DNA of 15,892 nucleotides from JBGTLW01 sp964614575. GTDB taxonomy: Bacteria > Planctomycetota > Phycisphaerae > Phycisphaerales > Phycisphaeraceae. A program made the position numbers and the translations under genes. Below the pieces are notes generated by a model, which had not been told where the DNA came from, ran no database searches, and worked only from the letters and a program-made list of their open reading frames with translations. The stretch lies in the NCBI GenBank assembly GCA_964614575.1, contig CAZTLX010000085.1, positions 1 through 15,892 of the forward strand, written 5' to 3'. Below are positions 1 to 5,418 of the stretch, piece after piece. Position 1 is the stretch's first letter, and every line of letters starts with the position of its first letter.

Positions 1-1413
1 GGGGGGGGCGGGGGTCGGGGCGCGGGCGGCTTCGCGGATGCGGGGCAGGGCGATCTGGTCGGCGGGCTGGGCGAGGCAGTACTGATTGGTCGCGCCTTCG
101 AGGCGGTTGAGCAGGCCGACCTTCGCCAGGTGCTGCACGAGGCGCGTGGTGACGCGGCTGGGCAGGGCGGTGCGCTGGGCGAGGGAGTCGGGCGTGATCT
201 TTTCGCCGCGCGCGAACGCGTCCGCGGCCACGGCCAGGGCGGGGATGATCCAGTCGGGATCGATGACCAGGTCCTCGTCCTCCCCGCGGGCACCCCGCTT
301 CAACCGCTCGCTGGGCAGCGTCTGCAGCGCGCTGGTCAGTTCCAGGCCGAAGAGCACGACCAGCCAGAGCAGGTAGAGGAACAGGAGGAACAGCGGCATC
401 AGGGCGAGCGGGCCGTAGAGCGTGGTGACCGCCGCGCCGCGGACGTACATGCCGAAGAGCTCGATCGCGCCGACGGCGCCGAGGGCGGCGACGAAGCTGC
501 CGATCACCGCCGACTGGAGCTTGACCTTCGTGTTGGGCAGGAAGTAGTAGATCGCGCAGATGACCAGCCACGTGGAGATCATCGGTGAGAGGAAGATGAC
601 GATGTTCATCATCGCTTCGCCGAACCACCCGATGTCGCCCGCGCCGACCATGCCGGTGGTTTGGTTTGCGGCGGGTTCGGTCGTGTCCTGGGGCGTCGGT
701 GGGGGTTGGGCGGGGGAGTCGCCACGGACCTCGTGGAATTGTTCGGTGACGACCGACAGCCCGCCGTATAGCCAGCCGAAGAGCAGGTTCTGGAGGTACT
801 GTCCCAGCGCGAGCAGCAGGGGGCCGAGGGTGATGACGGTGTAGTACATCGGCACGCGGATGTGCAGCGGTCGGTTGCTGGGGGCGTTGTAGATGCGGTT
901 GAACGAGCGTTCGATGGTGGTGACCAGGCCGGTCGCGCCGTAGAGGAACAGCAGCACGCCGACCACGCCGATCGCGCCGAAGTTGATGTTCTGCATCTCG
1001 GTGAGCCAGTTGTCGATCTGCTCGCTGAGGATGCCGGCGGTCTCGGCGAACTCGGCCTGACTCGCGGCCTGGGTCTGCGCCTCGGCACCCGCGGCCATGG
1101 CGCCGGCCGACTCCTGCAGCCACTGCAGGGCGTAGCTGACCGTGGACTCGCGGAAGGTCTCCAGCTCCGCCTCGCCGACGAACAGCCGACCGACCACGAG
1201 CATGAGCACGAGGGTGGGGATGAGGGAGAAGAGGGTGTGGTAAGTCAGGGCCGCGGCCATCTGGTTGGCGCGGTGCTCGATGAGCTGGTGGCCGCAGTGC
1301 CGGACCAGTTCGAGGATGTAGCGGGCGACGCGTTGCCACTGCGTCAGCTCCTCGCCGGGGCGGGCGAGGAAGCTGGCGGTGCGGCGGGCGATGATGCCGA
1401 CCCAGGTAGCCAT
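1..1413 (-). CDS. YihY/UPF0761-family inner membrane protein with C-terminal winged helix (3' end cut by window)
   Basis: The reverse strand is open from an ATG at 1413 to the window edge, 471 codons without a stop, so the C-terminus is missing or nearly complete. The product starts MATWVGIIARR. Around residues 35-75 it has the YihY/RNase BN-like pattern (HRANQMAAALTYHTLFSLIPTLVLMLVVG), followed by hydrophobic segments such as FGAIGVVGVLLFLYGATGL and YGPLALMPLFLLFLYLLWLV. An Ala/Gln/Glu-rich segment (GAEAQTQAASQAEFAE) separates the first two membrane segments, and a Pro/Thr-rich loop (SPAQPPPTPQDTTEP) lies mid-protein. The last ~90 residues read as a winged-helix domain (ITPDSLAQRTALPSRVTTRLVQ), which occurs in many YihY proteins. 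The family is named after RNase BN in old annotations but is a membrane protein of unclear function; I make no nuclease claim. The start is supported by a GATAAT hexamer 6 nt upstream. Confidence 0.88.
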   Translation of the reverse strand, partial: MATWVGIIARRTASFLARPGEELTQWQRVARYILELVRHCGHQLIEHRANQMAAALTYHTLFSLIPTLVLMLVVGRLFVGEAELETFRESTVSYALQWLQESAGAMAAGAEAQTQAASQAEFAETAGILSEQIDNWLTEMQNINFGAIGVVGVLLFLYGATGLVTTIERSFNRIYNAPSNRPLHIRVPMYYTVITLGPLLLALGQYLQNLLFGWLYGGLSVVTEQFHEVRGDSPAQPPPTPQDTTEPAANQTTGMVGAGDIGWFGEAMMNIVIFLSPMISTWLVICAIYYFLPNTKVKLQSAVIGSFVAALGAVGAIELFGMYVRGAAVTTLYGPLALMPLFLLFLYLLWLVVLFGLELTSALQTLPSERLKRGARGEDEDLVIDPDWIIPALAVAADAFARGEKITPDSLAQRTALPSRVTTRLVQHLAKVGLLNRLEGATNQYCLAQPADQIALPRIREAARAPTPAPP

Positions 1414-1419
1414 GGTCTT

Positions 1420-1425
1420 ATTATC
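1420..1425 (-). promoter_or_regulatory. -10-like hexamer of the YihY-family gene
   Basis: On the minus strand GATAAT is followed by AAGACC and then the ATG at 1413. With normal -10 to +1 spacing, transcription would begin at or next to the start codon, giving a leaderless or nearly leaderless mRNA. No convincing -35 or Shine-Dalgarno is visible. Confidence 0.4.
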
Positions 1426-1496
1426 GGCTCGGCTGCGCGCCGAAGCCAGCGGGGTGTTTCATTGGGGGCGGGGGAGGTAGCCGGCGTGAACTGGCC

Positions 1497-1508
1497 GACC
1501 GATCGGTC
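1497..1508. repeat. 12-bp perfect palindrome GACCGATCGGTC
   Basis: A perfect palindrome in the 220-bp gap between the rnpA stop and the start of the YihY gene (both minus strand). It lies about 85 bp upstream of the YihY start. It could be an operator or a minor hairpin; no second copy was noticed and no U-tract follows. Confidence 0.35.
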
Positions 1509-1516
1509 CCATCATG

Positions 1517-1532
1517 GCGAATGACGAATGAG
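1517..1532. repeat. Two GAATGAC-type heptamers downstream of rnpA
   Basis: GAATGAC (1519-1525) is followed directly by GAATGAG (1526-1532). This is the same 7-nt unit, in the same orientation as the left array at 2158-2185, that is repeated upstream of rnpA, so the gene is bracketed by one repeat type. Confidence 0.5.
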
Positions 1533-1633
1533 CAAACCGCAACGACGCATCAGATGTGCATTAACCTTGTTTTTGCTGAATCTCCGCGACCGCTGCGCCT
1601 GCGCGTCCCCCGCGATGAAACTGATTTGTCCAC

Positions 1634-2017
1634 TCATGGCGATGGCTTGCGACCCTTGCGTTCCCAGTGCGCGGCACACGCCGCGACGGCTTGGCCCAGC
1701 AACCGCTGGTAATCCGTCATCGCCAGCGCATCGTGGGGGTGGACGACGACGACCAGGTCCAGGCCCGTGGCCCACTGGTCGCGGCCGAGGCGGAACGCCT
1801 CACGCAGCCGCCGCTTGATGCGGTTGCGCTTCACCGCGTGGCCCACCCGCCGCGACACCGTCAGCCCCAGCCGGCAATGATCCAACCCGTTGGGCATCGA
1901 CAACACGCTCAGCGGCCCGGCGTTCTTGCGGCAGCGCGCCTCCCGCACCGCCGCAAACATGTTGCGCCCGTGCAGCCGATCACGATGACGGTATGTCTGA
2001 CGCTTCGGTGCTTCCAT
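1634..2017 (-). CDS. rnpA: Ribonuclease P protein component
   Basis: This 127-aa basic protein binds the RNase P RNA and helps it recognise and cleave 5' leaders from pre-tRNAs. The family's RNR signature is clear at residues 63-73 (KRNRIKRRLRE), preceded by the central strand RLGLTVSRRVGHAV and followed by the typical strand GLDLVVVVHP. The ATG at 2017 gives MEAPKRQ; a GTG immediately upstream (2020) would add one residue. A possible -10-like TGGAAT lies 7 nt before the ATG, and there is no clear Shine-Dalgarno. In most bacteria rpmH sits immediately upstream and yidD/yidC downstream. Neither is here: upstream (2018-2327) is non-coding and repeat-rich, and downstream is the YihY gene. The assignment is secure; the context is unusual. 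Confidence 0.95.
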   Translation of the reverse strand: MEAPKRQTYRHRDRLHGRNMFAAVREARCRKNAGPLSVLSMPNGLDHCRLGLTVSRRVGHAVKRNRIKRRLREAFRLGRDQWATGLDLVVVVHPHDALAMTDYQRLLGQAVAACAAHWERKGRKPSP

Positions 2018-2075
2018 CACGACGATTCCAACAACCCCCGATCCCCACGCCCGCCTCTGAGCGGCAGCGAAGAGC

Positions 2076-2103
2076 GGGATCAGGCTCCGGGGATCAGGGA
2101 TCA
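2076..2103. repeat. GGGATCA heptamer array
   Basis: GGGATCA occurs at 2076-2082, 2090-2096 and 2097-2103. All are in the same 7-nt register, with one diverged unit (2083-2089) between the first and second copies. Confidence 0.6.
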
Positions 2104-2157
2104 GCTCATCCTGTCAACGATCTCAAACTGACCGACAAAACCGCACGATTTGTCGCA

Positions 2158-2275
2158 TAACGACGAATGACGAAACCCGCATGACTAATAATGCTTGAGC
2201 CTGATGAGCCATGCACGTACCCAACTCTCAGGCTCGATTCGTCATTCGGGTTTCGTCATTCGTCATTCGTCATTC
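2158..2275. repeat. Inverted arrays of GTCATTC heptamers forming a potential long hairpin
   Basis: The left array (2158-2185) is four units in GAATGAC orientation. The right array (2234-2275) is six units in GTCATTC orientation; four of the six are exact. Both include one GAAACCC/GGGTTTC variant at the matching place. The arms 2162-2179 and 2247-2264 pair perfectly over 18 bp, and 2158-2185 against 2241-2268 matches at 25 of 28. Inside the loop, 2197-2204 (GAGCCTGA) pairs with 2228-2235, giving a second nested stem. Confidence 0.7.
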
Positions 2276-2327
2276 ACCACCCTTGCCGCATCACATCGGT
2301 CCGTTTGAGTAACGATCCGTATATCTT

Positions 2328-3218
2328 CTATTCCCCGCACTCTTTTTCAATCAACGTATCAAGCGATTCACGCAATGTATTGGTCATCGGCCCGACCTCG
2401 CCGCCGGCGATCGTCGCCTTCTCCACCCGCGTCACCGGCAGCACGCCCCAGCCGCTGTTGGTCAGGAACGCTTCCTCGGCATTGAGCAGGTCCTCCGCGC
2501 TGATCATCTGCCGCTTGACCGTGACGCCCGCCGCCTCGGCCAGCTCGATCACCGCCGCCCGCGTGATGCCCGGCAGCACCGGCGCGGGAAGCGCGCCACC
2601 CACTTCCTCGCCCCGCGCGATCGGCGTCAGCAGCGCCCCGTCACGCACGATGAACAGGTTGCTCACCGCGCCGCTGGTCAGGTGGTTGGTCACGCTGAGC
2701 CAGATCGCCTCTGCCGCGCCCACCCCCGCCGCCTGCCGCAGCGACCGCAGGCGCGACCAGTACGCCAGGGTCTTATGCCCCGCGACCGGGTCGAACGGGT
2801 TGGCCGCCTGGTTGTAAAGCACCACCCGCACGCCGTGCTCGTAGTACGCCGGGTCGTACGCCGTCGGCGGGGAGGGCACGATCGCGACGGTCGGCGTGGG
2901 CCCCTGGCCCGGGTCGCAGCGCAGCATCGACACCTCGCCCGCGCTCAACGTCAGCCGCAGGCGGGCGCGGTCGAGCTTGTTATGCGCGATGGTCTGCTCG
3001 ACCGCCGTGCGCAGCGCCGCCTTGTCCAGCTCGCGGACCAGCCCCAGCGTCTGCGCGGAGGCTTCGAGTCGGCCCAGGTGCTGTTCGAGCCGAAAGGCCT
3101 TGCCGCGGTACGCCTGAAACGTTTCGAACAGGCCGACCGCGTGCTGGAACCCCGCGTCCTCGACACTGACGCGCGCCGCGCCGGGCGCGAAGAATTGGCC
3201 GTTGAGATAGATATCCAT
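2328..3218 (-). CDS. Class IV PLP-dependent aminotransferase / aminodeoxychorismate lyase-like
   Basis: The 296-aa protein has the fold-type IV PLP enzyme layout shared by IlvE, D-amino acid transaminase and PabC. The N-terminal IYLNGQF and the segment DAGFQHAVGLFETFQAYRGK (21-40) fit the substrate-side domain. The PLP Schiff-base lysine is K149 in HKTLAYW, and the phosphate-binding region is SNLFIV (186-191) plus LPGITRAAV (215-223). Length is normal for the family. Substrate cannot be fixed from motifs: either branched-chain transamination or 4-amino-4-deoxychorismate lysis is possible. The family's glutamate that contacts the PLP pyridine nitrogen (ISEGAGENLF in E. coli IlvE) is replaced by Ser182 (LTSGAVSNLF). 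The ATG at 3218 has only a weak GGAG upstream. The nearest gene upstream is divergent. Confidence 0.87.
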   Translation of the reverse strand: MDIYLNGQFFAPGAARVSVEDAGFQHAVGLFETFQAYRGKAFRLEQHLGRLEASAQTLGLVRELDKAALRTAVEQTIAHNKLDRARLRLTLSAGEVSMLRCDPGQGPTPTVAIVPSPPTAYDPAYYEHGVRVVLYNQAANPFDPVAGHKTLAYWSRLRSLRQAAGVGAAEAIWLSVTNHLTSGAVSNLFIVRDGALLTPIARGEEVGGALPAPVLPGITRAAVIELAEAAGVTVKRQMISAEDLLNAEEAFLTNSGWGVLPVTRVEKATIAGGEVGPMTNTLRESLDTLIEKECGE

Positions 3219-3269
3219 ACCGAGGCGAGCTCCGAGCGTTGCGGGGTCCGAGCGTTCCGAGTGGGCAAG

Positions 3270-3340
3270 GCTCCCGGGGTTCCGCTCCCGAGGTTCCGCT
3301 CCCGGGGTTCTGCTTCCGGGGTTCTGCTTCCGGGGGTTCC
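3270..3340. repeat. Five-copy 14-bp tandem repeat
   Basis: Units at 3270-3283, 3284-3297, 3298-3311, 3312-3325 and 3326-3340 (the last is 15 bp) follow the consensus GCTCCCGGGGTTCC, with T/C changes in the later copies. The array begins about 50 bp upstream of the aminotransferase start codon and would lie in its leader or promoter. Confidence 0.85.
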
Positions 3341-3388
3341 GGGGGCATCGTAACGCAATCGCGATTTTACCCAGCGCATCAGGTCATT

Positions 3389-3400
3389 TTGTGCGCACAA
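3389..3400. promoter_or_regulatory. 12-bp palindrome, operator-like (copy 1)
   Basis: TTGTGCGCACAA is a perfect palindrome about 150 bp upstream of the ATG at 3549. A near-identical copy lies 98 bp downstream. Repetition of such a palindrome in a divergent region fits binding sites for a dimeric regulator; the regulator is unknown. Confidence 0.4.
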
Positions 3401-3486
3401 AGCGTTGGTGAGGCCGTCGTCGCGTGGGGGAGAAATTTTCGTGACTCAGCGGCCACCAGCGTTGATTTTGCCCCATATTGGCGCGG

Positions 3487-3498
3487 TTGTGCGCACGA
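3487..3498. promoter_or_regulatory. 12-bp near-palindrome, operator-like (copy 2)
   Basis: TTGTGCGCACGA differs from copy 1 by one base. It lies about 50 bp upstream of the ATG at 3549, a usual position for a repressor or activator site. Confidence 0.4.
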
Positions 3499-3548
3499 AG
3501 CCGAGCGCGCGGCCCCTGGTAGAGGGGCAAAGTGATCGGAGTTTGTCG

Positions 3549-3941
3549 ATGGAAGCGAAATCGATTCAGCAGCAACTGCTCGAAGCGCTGGTGCGTGGCC
3601 AGGATGTGTTCACGCTGGCGCGCAAGCGGTTCGGGTGGGGGGCGGAGGAGCTGGCGGACTGGTTTGATCAGCCGCGGACGCAGGCGGTGCTGGCCAGCGT
3701 GTGGCAGATGGAGGAGACGCGGTACCGCTTTACGTTGGCGAAGGTGCGGGGGGTGGTGGCGATGCGGCTGGCGGAGCTGAGCGTGACCGAGGGCGTCGCG
3801 CCCGAGACGCAGCGCAAGTCGGCGGAGGTGGTGGTGCGGACGGATCGGGCGGCGGCGGGGAAGCAGGCCCCAAGCCCGCAGCGCGTGGGCGTGGGGGGCG
3901 TGGGCGTTGGGGTGGCGTCAGGACAAGACTTCCGGAGCCCT
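3549..3941 (+). CDS. Small helical protein of unknown function, 3' end unresolved
   Basis: The ATG at 3549 has GGAG 7 nt upstream, a rare good Shine-Dalgarno in this window. The first ~100 residues look like real protein: MEAKSIQQQLLEALVRGQDVF, then LARKRFGWGAEELADWF, then a long helical stretch ending APETQRKSAEVV. The pattern suggests a helical, possibly helix-turn-helix, protein, but I recognise no family. After about residue 100 composition changes to Gly/Val-rich low complexity (VGVGGVGVGV), and the frame has no stop until 6026, running antisense through all of nuoH and into lepB. That extension is not credible as protein. A one-base indel in the G-rich stretch near 3880-3915 could move the frame to the TGA at 3974-3976, about 142 aa, overlapping the nuoH end. 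The end given is only where credible coding stops, at the nuoH boundary. Confidence 0.5.
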
Positions 3942-5270
3942 TCAGGGGCTTGCGGGGTTTCCGGGGGGCGGGCTGAAGCGGGAGCCTTCGAGGCCGATGC
4001 GGCGGTTGACCGGCGGGCCCTTGGGGAGCATGGGGCCGATGATCATCGCGCCGACGCACACCCCGATGTTCGCCGCGAGGAACCACAGCCCCTTGGCCGG
4101 CGGGTCGATCCAGACGATCAGGCCGACGATCAGCATCGCGACCAGCATCATCGGCACCAGGCCGCGCCAGGCGAGCTTCATGAGCTGGTCAAACCGCAGC
4201 CGCGGCAGCGTCCAGCGGATCCACATCATCACGAAGATCAGCAGGAAGATCTTGAAGGCGAACACGCCGAACTTCAGCAGCACGATCGCCACCGCGCCGA
4301 AGATGCCCCAGCTTTCGGGCGCGACGATCGGCACATCCGCGACGAACGGGAGGATATCCCACCCGCCCAGGAACAGCAGCGCGAAGAACGCCGAGCCGGT
4401 GATCATGTGGATGTATTCGCCGAGGAAAAACAGCGCCCACTTCATCGACGAGTACTCGGTGTGGAACCCGCCGACCAGTTCCTGCTCGGCTTCGGCCAGG
4501 TCGAACGGGGCGCGGTTGCACTCGGCGAGGATGCAGATGAAGAAGATGATCGCCAGGAACGGGTGCATGAAGATGCCCCAAGCGCCTTCGCCCCCGCCGC
4601 CGCCCTGCAGGTTGACGATCGCGCCGGCGTCGGCGGTCATGTAGGTCAGGAGCATGATCAGCACGACCAGGCCCATGGGGATCTCGTAGCTGAGCATCTG
4701 CGCGGTCGCGCGCAGCCCGCCGAGGAACGAGTATTTGTTGTTCGAGGCGTAGGCCCCCAGCGTCACGCCATAGACCGCCAGCGAGCCGATGGCCAGGAGG
4801 TAGATCACGCCGATGTTGACCGGCGCGACGGCCACGGAGGTCCACCCGCCGACGACGGTGAGCGGGCCCAGCGAGTGGGTGGGGATGTAGAGCAGGCCGC
4901 CCCAGGGGATGACCGCCCAGCCGATGAGCGCGGGGACGACGACGAGCACGGGCGCGAGGCGGAAGAGGGTCTTATCGACATTGGGCGGGGTGTAGTCCTC
5001 CTTGAACATCAGCTTGATGCCATCCGCCAGCGCCTGGCCCAGGCCCCAGAAGTGGAAGCTGTTCATGAAGTCCAGCCGCAGGGCGCGCCAGAGGTTGTCC
5101 TGCCCGAAGGACAGGCCGGTGCGGTTGGGGCCGATGCGGTCCTGGATCCACGAGACGACCTTGCGTTCCATGAAGATGAGGTACGCGGTGGCCAGCAGCA
5201 TGATATGGATGACCACGAGGATGACGGTCATCGACACGACGAATTGAGCGGGCAGTTCGAGGGTGGGCAT
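3942..5270 (-). CDS. nuoH: NADH-quinone oxidoreductase subunit H
   Basis: NuoH (ND1) is the membrane subunit of respiratory complex I that lines the quinone site next to the peripheral arm. Family hallmarks are clear: MERKVVSWIQDRIGPNRTG (34-52), SNNKYSFLGGLRATAQMLSYEIPMG (176-200), and AECNRAPFDLAEAEQELVGGFHTEYSSMKWALFFLGEY (249-286). About eight or nine hydrophobic segments are visible. At 442 aa it is longer than the usual 320-350: there is an insertion at ~53-76 (FGQDNLWRALRLDFMNSFHFW), a Gly-rich loop (222-229) and a ~20-residue C-terminal tail. The ATG at 5270 (MPTLELPAQF) is chosen because upstream in-frame sequence is not protein-like; no Shine-Dalgarno is seen. No other nuo gene is in the window, so it appears monocistronic, divergent from lepB. 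Confidence 0.95.
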   Translation of the reverse strand: MPTLELPAQFVVSMTVILVVIHIMLLATAYLIFMERKVVSWIQDRIGPNRTGLSFGQDNLWRALRLDFMNSFHFWGLGQALADGIKLMFKEDYTPPNVDKTLFRLAPVLVVVPALIGWAVIPWGGLLYIPTHSLGPLTVVGGWTSVAVAPVNIGVIYLLAIGSLAVYGVTLGAYASNNKYSFLGGLRATAQMLSYEIPMGLVVLIMLLTYMTADAGAIVNLQGGGGGEGAWGIFMHPFLAIIFFICILAECNRAPFDLAEAEQELVGGFHTEYSSMKWALFFLGEYIHMITGSAFFALLFLGGWDILPFVADVPIVAPESWGIFGAVAIVLLKFGVFAFKIFLLIFVMMWIRWTLPRLRFDQLMKLAWRGLVPMMLVAMLIVGLIVWIDPPAKGLWFLAANIGVCVGAMIIGPMLPKGPPVNRRIGLEGSRFSPPPGNPASP

Positions 5271-5377
5271 GGGCGGATGGTGTGGGGTGGCTCGCGAGCG
5301 GGTTCGATGGCGGATGGGGGAGCGCGGGAGGCGGAGGGAAAAAACCGCTCGGTCGCGCCGGCCCCCACGGTCGCCGG

Positions 5378-5383
5378 TATAGT
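5378..5383 (+). promoter_or_regulatory. -10-like hexamer of lepB
   Basis: TATAGT lies 5 nt before a TTG (5389), 11 nt before a GTG (5395) and 35 nt before the ATG at 5419, all in the lepB frame. A start at 5389 or 5395 would give a very short leader. Confidence 0.35.
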
Positions 5384-5418
5384 AGCTTTTGACCGTGACC
5401 CCCGCGAACACGCCACTC

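Larger units (their letters stand above)
2018..2327. other. 310-bp non-coding stretch upstream of rnpA, rich in 7-nt periodic repeats
   Basis: I see no coding frame here and no rpmH on either strand. It holds a GGGATCA heptamer array (2076-2103) and a paired GTCATTC/GAATGAC heptamer array forming a large inverted repeat (2158-2275). A TTGACA lies on the minus strand at 2117-2112, but no -10 is found at proper spacing. The rnpA promoter should lie somewhere in this stretch; I cannot place it. Confidence 0.6.
3219..3548. other. 330-bp divergent non-coding region
   Basis: This separates the aminotransferase (minus) from the small gene at 3549 (plus) and should contain promoters for both. It holds a 14-bp tandem repeat next to the aminotransferase start and two copies of a TTGTGCGCACAA-type palindrome nearer the plus-strand gene. 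No RNA gene or further coding frame is recognised. Confidence 0.55.

Noticed and set aside
1..16. G-rich run at the window start as a special element
   Set aside because: It is in frame with Pro codons of the YihY protein's C-terminal tail (APTPAPPP), and edge position prevents judging it further.
130..1524. Plus-strand open frames at 130-588 and 862-1524
   Set aside because: Both are antisense to the YihY-family gene, whose reading frame has clear membrane segments and a winged-helix domain.
2158..2275. CRISPR array
   Set aside because: Units are 7 nt with no unique spacers, and no cas genes occur in the window.
2018..2327. rpmH upstream of rnpA
   Set aside because: Both strands were read for the short Arg/Lys-rich L34 pattern; none is present.
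3270..3340. CRISPR-like or coding repeat
   Set aside because: 14-bp units are directly adjacent without spacers, and 14 is not a multiple of 3, so it is neither CRISPR nor a protein repeat.
3940..3950. Terminator hairpin between the small gene and nuoH (AGCCC/GGGCT)
   Set aside because: Five-bp stem inside the nuoH 3' coding end; too weak to call.
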